Source: Wenjunlia vitaminophila DSM 41686
GTDB taxonomy: Bacteria > Actinomycetota > Actinomycetes > Streptomycetales > Streptomycetaceae
Assembly (NCBI RefSeq): GCF_000380165.1
Contig: NZ_KB904663.1
Coordinates: 1 to 64,000, forward strand
Reading direction: 5' to 3'
DNA: 64,000 nucleotides
Notes under the pieces: generated by a model
Database searches by the model: none
Seen by the model: only the letters and a program-made list of their open reading frames with translations
Told to the model about the DNA's origin: nothing
Program-made: the position numbers and the translations under genes
Part shown: positions 1 through 9,104 of the stretch, in pieces
Layout of the letters: each line of letters begins with the position of its first letter
Numbering within the stretch: position 1 is the first letter of the stretch

Positions 1-119
1 GCCTTCTCCTTGCCCTTCTCGACCACGTCCTCAACCGGATCAGGAACGAAGTCACCCGCGTCGAAAGGACCCAACCCCAAGCCCACCCCAGCCCCCCGGG
101 ACGTCTGCGGCCAAACCAC
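1..119 (-). CDS. possible 5' end of an unrecognised gene, cut by the window edge
   Basis: On the minus strand an open frame runs off the left edge. A possible GTG start lies at 119, just after an in-frame TAG. The last visible residues read DFVPDPVEDVVEKGKEKA, with mostly G or C at third codon positions, which is why I think it may be coding. No SD sequence stands out and I do not recognise the family. The plus strand is also open here, so this is a weak call. Confidence 0.3.
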   Translation of the reverse strand, partial: MVWPQTSRGAGVGLGLGPFDAGDFVPDPVEDVVEKGKEK

Positions 120-381
120 GTGACCAGCCGACTACCTTCCGTTCCCCGCCCGTCAACACCGTATCCATCGGTCACGCCCGCGGGGGAATGATTGCGACAG
201 CACGGCGCGCTGTCGGGTCAGGGTCGGCAACCCTTCCCGCCTGGGCAGGAGCCGGCCAGCTCCTCCCCGTTCGTGGTCGGTGGGCTGCCGTACCCCCGGC
301 CCTCGGCCCCATCGAAAGTTCCGGCAATGTGGGGGCGCACCCCATATCGGTGACTGTGACCAGCTTCTACCGTCCAGCGGC

Positions 382-1395
382 ATGACAACGATGAGAACCG
401 CACCATCACCGTCACCACTCCGTCGCCGCCGCGGGGGTCTGCTCGTGGCTCTGTTGCTCGCGCTAGCGGCCGTCTTGCTGCCCCCGGTTCCCAGCACCGT
501 GCACGCCGCCGGCTCGATCGAGGAGGTCACCGGGTTCGGCAGCAACCCGGGTGCCCTGCGGATGTTCCGCTACGTTCCCTCCGGCCTGCCGTCGGGGCGC
601 CCGGTCGTCGTGGCGATGCACGGTTGCACCCAGGACGCGACCGGCTACGGCACCGCCAGCGGCTGGACCCAACTCGCCGACCGCTGGGGTTTCTCCGTCG
701 TCCTGCCCCAGCAGACCGCGACCAACAACCTCAGCTCCTGCTTCAACTGGTTCCAGGCCGGGGACATCACCCGGGGGCAGGGCGAGGCCGCGTCCATCGC
801 CCAGATGGTCGATCGGCAGGTCGCCGACGCCTCGGCCGACCGGGGGAGGGTCTACGTCACCGGGCTTTCGGCCGGGGGTGGGATGACCACGGTCATGCTC
901 GCCACCTACCCGGAGAAGTTCGCCGGGGGCGGGGTCGTCGCCGGACTGCCGTACGGGTGCGCCCAGGCCGCTGGTTCGCCGTACGTGTGCATGTACGTCG
1001 GCGCCACCCAGACCCCGCGCCAGTGGGGGGACCGGGTCCGCGCCGCGGCCGGGTCGCACACCGGGGGGTGGCCGACCGTGACCGTGCTGCACGGCACCGC
1101 CGATTACACCGTCGCACCGGCCAACATGGACGACGTCGTTGACCAGTGGACCGACGTGCACGGCACCGACCAGACCCCCGACGTGACCGACACGGTCGCC
1201 GGCTATCCCCACCGCGTGTACCGGGACGCCGCGGGCCACAGTGTGGTGGAGACGTACGCCATCACCGGCATGGGGCACGGCCAGCCCGTCGATCCGGGCG
1301 CGGGTGCCACGCAGTGCGGAAGCACCGGCGCGTACTTCCTCGACGTCAACCTCTGTGCCGCGCACCGGCTGGCCACCGGCTGGAACCTGGGCTGA
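382..1395 (+). CDS. secreted PHB-depolymerase-family (CE1-like) serine esterase
   Basis: This 337-residue protein belongs to the alpha/beta-hydrolase group that contains poly(3-hydroxybutyrate) depolymerases, feruloyl and acetylxylan esterases (LpqC-like). Residues 1-43 are a signal peptide: an Arg cluster, a Leu/Ala core, then a cleavage site after the HAA at 41-43. The MHGCTQ motif (residues 79-84) fits the oxyanion-hole region, and GLSAGG holds the nucleophile Ser163. HGTADYTV and GMGHGQPVDP supply the likely Asp and His. Start ATG 382 or 391 both precede the signal peptide; an upstream in-frame codon would disrupt it. It lies just upstream of a secreted chitinase, so it probably removes ester groups from an extracellular polymer. 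The substrate cannot be told from sequence. Confidence 0.85.
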   Translation: MTTMRTAPSPSPLRRRRGGLLVALLLALAAVLLPPVPSTVHAAGSIEEVTGFGSNPGALRMFRYVPSGLPSGRPVVVAMHGCTQDATGYGTASGWTQLADRWGFSVVLPQQTATNNLSSCFNWFQAGDITRGQGEAASIAQMVDRQVADASADRGRVYVTGLSAGGGMTTVMLATYPEKFAGGGVVAGLPYGCAQAAGSPYVCMYVGATQTPRQWGDRVRAAAGSHTGGWPTVTVLHGTADYTVAPANMDDVVDQWTDVHGTDQTPDVTDTVAGYPHRVYRDAAGHSVVETYAITGMGHGQPVDPGAGATQCGSTGAYFLDVNLCAAHRLATGWNLG

Positions 1396-1560
1396 ACCGC
1401 ACCGGGTCCTTCCCTCCACTTCGTGCGGCCGGTACGAGGTGGGGGGAGCCCGCCCCGTGCCTCCCGCTCCTGCCCCCGCCTCCCACCCCCGAGGCGGAAG
1501 TGGGGGGAGTAGGGGAGAAGTGCGGCGCGTGAATTTTTATGGCGTGTCCTTGACACCATT

Positions 1561-1576
1561 ATTGGTCTGGACCAAC
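1561..1576. promoter_or_regulatory. DasR-type operator (dre) in the chitinase promoter
   Basis: The sequence ATTGGTCTGGACCAAC is a near-perfect palindrome close to the known Streptomyces dre consensus ACTGGTCTAGACCACT, where the GlcNAc regulator DasR binds. A TTGACA at 1550-1555 looks like the -35 element of the downstream chitinase, so the operator covers the spacer and -10 area. This is the usual layout of the direct or inverted repeats in Streptomyces chi promoters. Inference: repression by DasR, relieved by GlcN-6-P. Confidence 0.7.
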
Positions 1577-1624
1577 TTGGAGGTGCTACGCGCTCCCCCC
1601 GACGCCCAGTGTTCGGAGACAGAC

Positions 1625-3478
1625 GTGGACCGCACCCCGCGCACCAGACCCCGCGCCCCCCGCCCCGCCCGCCCCCTGTCCGCGGCGTTGGCCGCCGTCG
1701 TCGCGGCCGTCGCGCTGCTGGCCGGAGCCCTCTCCGGCACGGCCGCCGGCACCGCCGCAGGTGCGGTCGAGGAGAACCTGATCAGGAACGGCGGCTTCGA
1801 GACCGGCCTCGACGGCTGGAACTGCACCGCCGGCAGCGGCTCGACCGTGACCAGCCCCGTGCACAGCGGCTCTGGCGCGCTCAGGGCCATGCCGACCGCC
1901 TCCGACAACGCCCAGTGCAGCCAGACCGTCAGTGTGCGACCGGGGGAGAAGTACACCCTCAGTGGCTTCGTCCGTGGCTCGTACGTCTACCTCGGCGCCA
2001 AGGGCACCGGCACCACCGACGTCTCCACCTGGACCGCCTCCGCCCCCGACTGGCAGGAACTGACCACCAGCTTCACCACCGGTGCGTCCACCACCTCCGT
2101 CACCGTCTACGTCCACGGCTGGTACGGCCAGCCCGCCCACCACGCCGACGACCTCACCCTCGTCGGACCCGGCGGCGACCCCGGCACCCCGCCGGCCGCC
2201 CCGGGCGGCCCGCAGGTCACCTCCACCACCTCCACCTCGGTGTCCCTGGCCTGGAACGCGGTGAGCGGCGCGACCGGGTACACCGTGTACCGCGACGGCG
2301 TCAGGGCCACCTCGGTCACCGGAACCTCCGCGACCGTCACCGGCCTGACCCCCTCCACCTCGTACGCGTTCCAGGTCACCGCCACCAACGCGGCCGGCGA
2401 GTCACCCAGGTCAGCCACCGTCAACGCCACCACCGACGGCGACACCGGTGGCGGCGCCGGGGACCTCCCGCCGCACGCCCTCGTCGGCTACCTGCACACC
2501 AGCTTCGCCAACGGCTCCGGCTACACCCGGATGGCGGACGTCCCCGCGAGCTGGGACGTCATCAACCTCGCCTTCGGCGAACCCACCTCCACCACCTCCG
2601 GCGACATCCGCTTCCGGATGTGCCCGCAGACCGAGTGCCCCAACGTGGAGGGCGTCGAGGAGTTCAAGCAGGCGATCAGGGCCAAACAGGCGGAGGGCAA
2701 GAAGGTGCTGCTGTCCATCGGCGGGCAGAACGGCCAGGTCCAGCTCACCACCACCGCCGCGCGGGACGCCTTCGTCTCCTCGGTCAGCGGGATCATCGAC
2801 GCGTACGGCCTCGACGGGGTGGACATCGACTTCGAGGGCCACTCCCTCTACCTCGACGCCGGTGACACCGACTTCCGGAACCCCACCACCCCGGTCATCG
2901 TCAACCTGATCTCCGCACTGAAGTCGCTCAAGGCCAGGTACGGCGACGCGTTCGTGCTCACCATGGCCCCGGAGACGTTCTTCGTCCAGCTCGGCTACCA
3001 GTACTACGGCAGCGGCCCGTGGGGCGGCCAGGACCCGCGCTGCGGCTCGTACCTGCCGGTCATCCACGCGCTGCGGGACTCACTGACGCTGCTGCACGTC
3101 CAGGACTACAACTCCGGCCCGATCATGGGCCTGGACAACCAGTACCACACCATGGGCAGCGCCGACTTCCACATCGCCATGACCGACATGCTGCTCACCG
3201 GCTTCCCGGTCGCCGGCAACACCGACCGGGTGTTCCCCGCGCTGCGCCCAGAACAGGTCGCCGTCGGCATGCCGGCCAGCACCAACGCCGGCAACGGGCA
3301 CACCCCGCCGAGCGAGGTGAACAAGGCCCTGGACTGTCTCACCAAGGGCGCCAACTGCGGCTCGTACCGTACCCACGGCACCTGGCCGACCATGCGGGGC
3401 CTGATGACCTGGTCCATCAACTGGGACCGCTACGGCAACTGGGAGTTCATGCGGAACTTCGACACGTACTTCGGCTAG
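1625..3478 (+). CDS. secreted GH18 chitinase with CBM and fibronectin III domains
   Basis: A 617-residue extracellular chitinase. Order: signal peptide about 1-47; a CBM4/16-like beta-sandwich about 50-182 starting NLIRNGGFETG; a fibronectin type III module about 190-270; a GH18 TIM barrel to the C-terminus. The GH18 signature DGVDIDFE is at 397-404, with the catalytic acid Glu404. The layout resembles Bacillus ChiD and Streptomyces ChiC/ChiD-type enzymes. The GTG at 1625 is chosen because it gives a clean signal peptide and has GGAG at 1614-1617; an in-frame GTG at 1583 has no SD spacing. It cleaves beta-1,4-GlcNAc polymers and is probably induced through DasR. Confidence 0.95.
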   Translation: MDRTPRTRPRAPRPARPLSAALAAVVAAVALLAGALSGTAAGTAAGAVEENLIRNGGFETGLDGWNCTAGSGSTVTSPVHSGSGALRAMPTASDNAQCSQTVSVRPGEKYTLSGFVRGSYVYLGAKGTGTTDVSTWTASAPDWQELTTSFTTGASTTSVTVYVHGWYGQPAHHADDLTLVGPGGDPGTPPAAPGGPQVTSTTSTSVSLAWNAVSGATGYTVYRDGVRATSVTGTSATVTGLTPSTSYAFQVTATNAAGESPRSATVNATTDGDTGGGAGDLPPHALVGYLHTSFANGSGYTRMADVPASWDVINLAFGEPTSTTSGDIRFRMCPQTECPNVEGVEEFKQAIRAKQAEGKKVLLSIGGQNGQVQLTTTAARDAFVSSVSGIIDAYGLDGVDIDFEGHSLYLDAGDTDFRNPTTPVIVNLISALKSLKARYGDAFVLTMAPETFFVQLGYQYYGSGPWGGQDPRCGSYLPVIHALRDSLTLLHVQDYNSGPIMGLDNQYHTMGSADFHIAMTDMLLTGFPVAGNTDRVFPALRPEQVAVGMPASTNAGNGHTPPSEVNKALDCLTKGANCGSYRTHGTWPTMRGLMTWSINWDRYGNWEFMRNFDTYFG

Positions 3479-3785
3479 CGCCGGGCGTTCCCGCGGTCGC
3501 GGGGGCCGGGTCCGCGGGTGAGCCGTCCCGAGATCCGGGAGCCCGGTGCGGTCCGCGGGGCCTGTCCCATGACCGAGACATGGATCGAACACGCCAGCGA
3601 TAAGGGCCCGATCCTCCATCGCAGGAGCGAGGCAGCCGTGCCCCCGTCTTACCTGATCGAGTGGTTTGTAGGGCCATCGTCTCATTCAGAAACGAAGCGG
3701 ATGAACCTGGATGAACCACCACTTGAAACGGTCGGCGCCGTTTCGGTTCGGACGATTCACGGCGGTGACCGAGAAGGGACGGAAC
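3479..3785. other. intergenic region upstream of the small lectin-like gene
   Basis: No gene is convincing here. Directly upstream of the next gene lies a perfect inverted repeat GAAACGG-N6-CCGTTTC at 3725-3744. It could be an operator for that gene, or a weak hairpin. GC-rich imperfect repeats follow the chitinase stop, but there is no clear terminator. Confidence 0.4.
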
Positions 3786-4040
3786 ATGGCGACGTACGAC
3801 ACGGAGATCCACACGGGCGGCGGCTGGCAGAGCGACGAGCCCCTCATGCTCAGCATCGCCAACCGCGGACAGGTCGTTCCGGACGAGGGCGCTCCTCCGA
3901 CGGGGACCACCGTCACGTGGAACAGCCCTGAGGCCGGGGCGGGGAGCGTCACCTTCTTCGACGGTGGAAGCCGGTTCGAGGGCACGGCACAGTTCCCCGG
4001 CGAGGGGCCGGTCGGCTACCGGGGCACCCTGTCCACCTGA
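3786..4040 (+). CDS. small OAA-family lectin-like protein (single repeat)
   Basis: An 84-residue protein without signal peptide. Its C-terminal part, FEGTAQFPGEGPVGYRGTL, closely follows the repeat end of the Oscillatoria agardhii agglutinin family (LNGTMTYAGEGPIGFRATL). An N-terminal GGGW and the stretch LMLSIANRGQVV match the start of the same repeat. OAA proteins are beta-barrel lectins built of two or four repeats of about 67 residues that bind high-mannose glycans; here only about one repeat exists. ATG 3786 follows AAGGGACGG. Strong hairpin after the stop. Lectin activity is inferred, and a single repeat would have to dimerise to make a barrel. Confidence 0.55.
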   Translation: MATYDTEIHTGGGWQSDEPLMLSIANRGQVVPDEGAPPTGTTVTWNSPEAGAGSVTFFDGGSRFEGTAQFPGEGPVGYRGTLST

Positions 4041-4049
4041 ACGACGACC

Positions 4050-4080
4050 GCGCCCGGGCGTGCACGCCGCGCCCGGGCGC
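4050..4080. terminator. hairpin terminator between convergent genes
   Basis: Arms GCGCCCGGGCG (4050-4060) and CGCCCGGGCGC (4070-4080) form an 11-bp perfect stem with a 9-base loop. It sits between the lectin-like gene and the convergent toxin gene and can serve both. There is no long T-tract, which is usual in this group. Confidence 0.7.
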
Positions 4081-4169
4081 TTCCGTGTGCCGTGCGGACA
4101 GCCGTCGAGGTGGCGCACCCGTGTGCCGCCGGTTCTGATCAGTGGCCGTTTGCTGGCCGGCCGTGCGGG

Positions 4170-4547
4170 TCAGACCTTGATCACGGTGACGCGTCCGCCG
4201 CACAACGCGGTGGGGTGCTCGGGATCGGAGCTGAGCACCGTGACGGGCGCGGGTGCGGCCAGGGCGGTGGCGACGAGCCTGGCGTCGATCGCGTGTCCGT
4301 GGCCGTGCAGACCGGTGTCCGCGAGCAGGGCGGCCGCGGTACGGGCGACGGACTCCGTTACCGGTTGGACGACGATGCGGGACAGGGTCCATTCCAGGGC
4401 CGGCCGGTTGATCCGGGGGTGGACCACCTCGACGATGGCCGCACTGGTGAGGACCCGCATGTCGTCGGCGCGGGCCAGGGCGAGCCACTCGGTGATCTCG
4501 CGGTCGCGTGGGACGGCCCTGGACAGGCCCTCGCTGTCGAGTGCCAA
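4170..4547 (-). CDS. PIN-domain (VapC-like) toxin
   Basis: A 125-residue PIN-domain protein, normally a Mg-dependent RNase toxin. It starts with LALDSEGLS (first acidic residue and Ser). An inner conserved Glu lies in SAAIVEVVHP, followed by HAIDARLVATAL and VLSSDPEH, the further acidic and strand motifs of the fold. The frame is open back to the overlapping stop of the upstream antitoxin gene; the only usual start is TTG 4547, although a CTG near 4580 would overlap that stop. Translation coupled to the antitoxin is likely. Cut target unknown. Confidence 0.75.
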   Translation of the reverse strand: MALDSEGLSRAVPRDREITEWLALARADDMRVLTSAAIVEVVHPRINRPALEWTLSRIVVQPVTESVARTAAALLADTGLHGHGHAIDARLVATALAAPAPVTVLSSDPEHPTALCGGRVTVIKV

Positions 4548-4576
4548 CGTGCCGGCCGGCGTGGCGGTGGGACGCG

Positions 4577-4840
4577 TCAGGCGGCGTCCACTCCGCCGTG
4601 TCGCTGCTCGTCCCTGGCTCGGTGCAACTGTTCTCGCTTCGCCCTGACGTCTTCGTCGCTGACGGGCCCGTGCTCGGCCTCGGCGACCGCGATGAGCTCG
4701 TTGAGGTTGTCCCGTTCGAGCTGGCGGGCGACAGCCGCGGCGACGTATGCGGACAGCCCGGAAGGACCGCCGCGGGCGCGGGCCGCCTCGGCGATGTCCC
4801 TGGGCATCGTGATCGAGTACTTCCCGGTGGGCTCACCCAT
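4577..4840 (-). CDS. ribbon-helix-helix antitoxin partner of the PIN toxin
   Basis: An 87-residue protein. The N-terminal segment KYSITMPRDIAEAARARGG followed by GLSAYVAAAVARQL is the beta strand plus two helices of a CopG/VapB-like ribbon-helix-helix domain. A charged C-terminal tail (about 55-87) would wrap the toxin. ATG 4840 follows GAGGAG; a longer frame to 4882 lacks an SD. It lies directly upstream of the PIN gene, the standard antitoxin-first order, and probably represses its own promoter with the toxin as co-repressor. Confidence 0.75.
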   Translation of the reverse strand: MGEPTGKYSITMPRDIAEAARARGGPSGLSAYVAAAVARQLERDNLNELIAVAEAEHGPVSDEDVRAKREQLHRARDEQRHGGVDAA

Positions 4841-4924
4841 GCTCCTCAAACTAACCGAGCCGCACGGCCCGGGGGCCGCCACGTCACGTGTGGCGGCCCC
4901 CGGGGGTCGGGTGGAGGTACCGGT

Positions 4925-7900
4925 TCAGGCGCCGTCGGCGGGCCGCTCGCCCGGGGGGTAACCCGTCGGCAGGTCGATCGGCGTACCGTACACGCGCATC
5001 TCCGCGGCGGCGGCGAACGGCTGCCCGTTGAGCGCGCTGAGGCCGGTGAACCTCACGTACGAGGCCCGGACCCGGTCGAAGGAGATCCGCTGCATCTCCG
5101 GGACGTCCTTGAGGGTGCCCTCGGCCACCGTCGTCCAGTTCGTGCCGTCCTGCGAGACGGCGACCTGGTAGCCGGCGATGCGCCCGTTGGACCCGCCGGT
5201 CTGCCGGTTCTGGTAGCCGAAGCCGTCCACGTCGGCCTCCCCGCCCAGCTCGAGCGTCACCCAGTGGGGGTAGGGGGTGGGCGCGTTGGCGTAGTCGGTG
5301 TGCCAGATGGTGCCCGGGTCACCGTCGAGCACGTTGGACACCGGCCCCTCTCCCGACCCCGAGGACAGGTGCTCCGAGTCGGTGGTCGCCTTCATCAGGC
5401 CGGGGGACAGGACGGGCGCGGTGGGCACCGACGCCCGGGCGTCCGCCGACACCTGCTTGGTCTCGCCGGAGTTGGCGTACGCGGCGGTCACCTTCCAGGA
5501 CGGCGAGGTGCCCGCGGCGTCGGCGGGGGGCGTCAACAGCCAGGTGGTGCTCACCCGCTCGCCGGGCTGCACCGTGTCGAACAGGTTGCCGTCCTCCTCC
5601 TTGACCTCGACCTTCCAGCCTTCGGGGAGGCCCTGGAGCCGCATGCCGACGTTGGTGGCGGCGGTCAGCTCGTGGTTGGTGAACGTGGTGACGAACGTGC
5701 CGGGCACCCCCGGGCTCAGCTCGGCACCGGTGGGGGCGGTGACGTTGGCGCAGGTGGCGCTGGACCCGGACGGGCCCAGGTCGGTCACGGTGAAGTCGTC
5801 GAGGACGAGGTCCGTGCCGCGCGCGCCGCCGAGCTTGCGCAGCCCCACCCAGGTGTCACCGCAGCCCGCGATGATCTCCTGGGTGTGGGTGGTGGTGTCC
5901 AGGGCAGGCTCCAGGACGTCCCGGGTGATGTCCCTGGACTCCACCGTGCCACCCGCGACCCGGTCCGCCCCGGTCACCCAGGCCCACTGGCCCTCGATGT
6001 TGGTCTGGTACGAGAACGAGACCGCGTACCTGTGGCCGGCCGTGAACGGCACCGTGGCGGGCACCGTGCGGTACACCAGCCCGGTGTTCTCCGCGTGGGA
6101 CTTCAGCGAGTGCTTCCCCGTGAGGACGTCGTCCACCGCCTTGCCCTGGAGCGTTCCGGAGTTGTACGGGGAGTAGGTGTTCTTCCACGCCTTCTGGCTG
6201 TAGGGCTCGTGCAGGTCGCTGATGCTGGTCCGCGGGTCGGTGACACCGCCCGCGTCGCCCTTCACGAACGGGCCCCAGCCCGGCTGGTTGCCCTCGAAGT
6301 CCTCGCGGACCACCGTGCCGTCCTTCGCCCCGGACAGCGGCGCGGTGGTGTCCCGCATGATGCGCACGTCGTCCAGGACGACCGCTGGCTTCCCGGCGGC
6401 CGCGCCCAGCTCCACGGTGACCCTGCCGCTGGGCGGGGCCGTGAACGCGACGGAGGCACGCTGGGAGTAGGAGTCCCGCTTCTCGTCGGACGCCATCCAG
6501 TTCCGCGCCGGGGTGGTGTCGAAGGTCTTCGCCGCCTCGGCGCCGCGCACCCGCAGCGTCGTCGCCCGGCGCTCCCCGGGACCGATCTCGACGTCGGCGC
6601 CGAGCGTGTAGCGCCGGCCCGGAGTGAGGCCGGAGACCTCCTGCGCGATGCCGGAGGCGCGGCTGCCCAGGCGGACCACGTTGTCGCCGTTGTCGGCGCG
6701 CACGATCTCAGCGCCGCCCCGCGGGTCCCACGCGTCGAGGTTCCCGGCGTTGAAACCCGGGTCGGTGAGGCCGGTGCCCTCGCCGTAGTGCGGGTTGTGG
6801 TGCGGCGCCTTGCCACCCGTCGGCACCAGGACGTACGGCTGCCCCTTCTTGGCGGTGAGCGTCACCTTCCCGTCCTGGGCGGTCACCCGGGTGGCCCGTG
6901 CCCGACCCTGGTCGGTGAGCTGGTAGAGGGTGAAGTCCCGGTTCCCGGCGAACTGGTCGGTCAGGTCGAAGGTGTGCGTGCCGCCGGAGGCGCTGTGGAA
7001 GTACATCTTGTCGGCGTCGCTGGGCGAGGACGTGCCGTTGCCCTCCGGGGCGTTCCCCCAGGGCAGCAGGTAGGTGTCGCCCCTGAGCACGACGGTGTCG
7101 CCCATGGAGATCTGGCGCTGGTCACCCACCATCCGCACGCTGACGCCGTCGCTGAGCGTCGCGGACTTGCCGAAGTCCCAGTCCAGCACCTGGTAGTGCT
7201 GGAGGAACTTGGTGGGCAGGTTGTCGGTCCAGATGTTGCGGTAGAAGGCGTTCCAGTCGTCGTGGCCGGTCCAGCCCTCGAACTCGACGATGTTGGCGCC
7301 GCCGAGGAGCTTGTCGACGTTCCACACGTCGCGGTCAGAGTTGGCGATGAACCGGACGATGTTGGAGTTGATGCCCTTGTTGGTGACACCGCCGTAGTTC
7401 TTGTCGGCTGCCCAGTGGGACCACACCGAGTTGCCCTCGAACTTGTACGACCACTCGGTGGCGACCTCGAAGCCCATCTTCCGCAGCTCGGCGGTGAGCC
7501 CGTCGGCGAGCCAGCCGCTGGAGTAGTAGGCGTCGATGTAGAGCGTCTTCAGGTCGGGTGACTCCGCGCGGAGCTGCTTGAACCGGTCGAGGATGGCGCC
7601 GGTGCCCAGGTCCCGGCGCTGGTTGATGTGGTACGCCTGGTTGAGCCAGTCCCACCCGTTGGGCTGGCCCTTGACCAGTTCCTCGCTGAAGTTCTTCGCC
7701 TGCGCGTACGCCTCGGTGGCGTTGACGTGCACACCGAAGTCCGCGTTGTAGTCGGCGCCGATCCTGGTGAGCTCGTTGAAGTCCTTGAGCCCGCCCGCGC
7801 GCACGTTCTCGTTGCCGCCGTAGTCGGGGTGGGCGGAGTCGTGTCCCTCGCTGGCGTAGCCCTTCTCCAGCACCCACTGCCCGAGGTTGTCGGTGGCCAT

Positions 7901-8959
7901 GGAGATGCGCTTGGTGTTGTCCAGCGTCTTGAGGAAGGGGTTGGTGGCCTGGCTGGCGAAGTTGAACGGGATGCGCTGGACGACGCGCTCGGGCACCCGG
8001 TCCGCGCCGAGCGGCCGGTCCATGTGGTCACGGTGGGCGATGGCGCCGTCCTGCCAGTCCACGGTCCCGTCGCCGTTGGCGTCGGCGGCGAGCACCACGG
8101 TCGCCCGGGGCAACGCGTAGGTGCTGACCCGCGGGTCGGTGGCGTCCTTGGGGGCGTAGGTGTAGGTGCCGACCGACAGTTCCGCCCGGCGTCGGCCGTC
8201 CCCGGCGTCGACGATCTGGGACTGGAGGCGGTTGTTCCAGTTCGTGTTGTCGTTCTGCTGCGAGTCCTCGGTCGCGTTGGTGATGATGCCGGCGGAGAGC
8301 TGCGCGTTGCTGACGAACCCGTACGGTGTGCCGACGGCTTTCTGGTCCGGGACCGTGTCACCCGTGATGGGGATGAACCGGTCCGCCGTCGTCGTCGAGT
8401 CCGCGGAGATCCTCGTCCGGGCGAGGCTCGCACCGGGGTCGGAGGAGTCCACGGAGACCAGGGACTGCCCGGGAACCGCCAGGGTGCGCACCGTCGCGGC
8501 GGCGCTCCCGGAGATCTCCTCGACGGCGAAGACGACCGTCCTGTCGTCGGTCACCGTGATGCTCGAGGTGATGGTGAGGTCGGGCAGGTCCTCGAAGGTG
8601 GAGGTGTAGGTGGCCTTGCTCTCCTCGGCCCGCATGGTGGTGGCGGCGCGGTGCGGGGTGCCGTTGATGGTGAAGCTGTCCAGCACGGACGGCTGTCCCC
8701 CGAGGGTGCGCCCGCCCAGTTGGTAGGAGATGACCTGGGGGAACTCCTTGGCCACGGTGACGGTCAGCCCGCCCCGGGCCAGCTCCACCGGCGACGCCGC
8801 CGCGGCCACGCCGGACCGGGGGGACTGCGGGGAGGCCACGGCGGCGGGTATGGCGGCGCTCGAGAGCATCCCCAGGGAGAGGAGCAGGGCTGCCGCGGAC
8901 ACGGCGCCCGGTCTGGGGGAGCCTTTCCCCCTGGGCGGTCGTGGTGATCGAGATGTCAT
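4925..8959 (-). CDS. secreted GH101 endo-alpha-N-acetylgalactosaminidase
   Basis: A 1344-residue extracellular enzyme that would release Gal-beta-1,3-GalNAc from Ser/Thr of mucin-type O-glycoproteins. Signal peptide about 1-43; N-terminal beta-sandwich to about 320, with a DANGDGTVD calcium-type loop near 293; GH101 TIM barrel about 325-620. The likely nucleophile is Asp476 (YIDAYY) and the acid/base Glu502 (ATEWSYK). Galactose-binding and beta-sandwich modules follow, then a NEW3 alpha-galactosidase-associated domain near 1080-1170, and an F5/8 type C (discoidin) module at the C-terminus. No sortase motif is seen. ATG 8959 has AGGTGG upstream. It is last in the O-glycan locus after the ABC and GH35 genes. 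GH101 is best known from bifidobacteria and pneumococci. Confidence 0.9.
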   Translation of the reverse strand: MTSRSPRPPRGKGSPRPGAVSAAALLLSLGMLSSAAIPAAVASPQSPRSGVAAAASPVELARGGLTVTVAKEFPQVISYQLGGRTLGGQPSVLDSFTINGTPHRAATTMRAEESKATYTSTFEDLPDLTITSSITVTDDRTVVFAVEEISGSAAATVRTLAVPGQSLVSVDSSDPGASLARTRISADSTTTADRFIPITGDTVPDQKAVGTPYGFVSNAQLSAGIITNATEDSQQNDNTNWNNRLQSQIVDAGDGRRRAELSVGTYTYAPKDATDPRVSTYALPRATVVLAADANGDGTVDWQDGAIAHRDHMDRPLGADRVPERVVQRIPFNFASQATNPFLKTLDNTKRISMATDNLGQWVLEKGYASEGHDSAHPDYGGNENVRAGGLKDFNELTRIGADYNADFGVHVNATEAYAQAKNFSEELVKGQPNGWDWLNQAYHINQRRDLGTGAILDRFKQLRAESPDLKTLYIDAYYSSGWLADGLTAELRKMGFEVATEWSYKFEGNSVWSHWAADKNYGGVTNKGINSNIVRFIANSDRDVWNVDKLLGGANIVEFEGWTGHDDWNAFYRNIWTDNLPTKFLQHYQVLDWDFGKSATLSDGVSVRMVGDQRQISMGDTVVLRGDTYLLPWGNAPEGNGTSSPSDADKMYFHSASGGTHTFDLTDQFAGNRDFTLYQLTDQGRARATRVTAQDGKVTLTAKKGQPYVLVPTGGKAPHHNPHYGEGTGLTDPGFNAGNLDAWDPRGGAEIVRADNGDNVVRLGSRASGIAQEVSGLTPGRRYTLGADVEIGPGERRATTLRVRGAEAAKTFDTTPARNWMASDEKRDSYSQRASVAFTAPPSGRVTVELGAAAGKPAVVLDDVRIMRDTTAPLSGAKDGTVVREDFEGNQPGWGPFVKGDAGGVTDPRTSISDLHEPYSQKAWKNTYSPYNSGTLQGKAVDDVLTGKHSLKSHAENTGLVYRTVPATVPFTAGHRYAVSFSYQTNIEGQWAWVTGADRVAGGTVESRDITRDVLEPALDTTTHTQEIIAGCGDTWVGLRKLGGARGTDLVLDDFTVTDLGPSGSSATCANVTAPTGAELSPGVPGTFVTTFTNHELTAATNVGMRLQGLPEGWKVEVKEEDGNLFDTVQPGERVSTTWLLTPPADAAGTSPSWKVTAAYANSGETKQVSADARASVPTAPVLSPGLMKATTDSEHLSSGSGEGPVSNVLDGDPGTIWHTDYANAPTPYPHWVTLELGGEADVDGFGYQNRQTGGSNGRIAGYQVAVSQDGTNWTTVAEGTLKDVPEMQRISFDRVRASYVRFTGLSALNGQPFAAAAEMRVYGTPIDLPTGYPPGERPADGA

Positions 8960-9037
8960 GTTTTCCACCTGTTGCTTTCTCTCGTGTCGGGTGAGGAACG
9001 GGATAGGTGGTGACAGTGCTGGCTGGTACGGATGACA

Positions 9038-9055
9038 CCCACGCGGTCGCGTGGG
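9038..9055. repeat. short hairpin between the GH35 and GH101 genes
   Basis: CCCACGCG and CGCGTGGG are perfect complementary arms with two bases between them. In the gap between GH35 and GH101 this could weaken read-through or stabilise the upstream message. No T-tract. Confidence 0.4.
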
Positions 9056-9104
9056 GAGATTGTGACGCCCCATCGGTGGATGGCGTGTCGCTGGCGGGAC
9101 ACGG

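Noticed and set aside
4508-7561. 1017-residue plus-strand open frame opposite the GH101 gene
   Set aside because: Shadow of a GC-rich gene. The minus strand encodes a complete GH101 protein with signal peptide and active site; the plus product is Gly/Val/Arg-rich without domains.
9038-9055. Hairpin between GH35 and GH101 as evidence for two separate operons
   Set aside because: Only an 8-bp stem with no T-tract, and no promoter-like sequence was found for GH101; I keep both genes in one locus.
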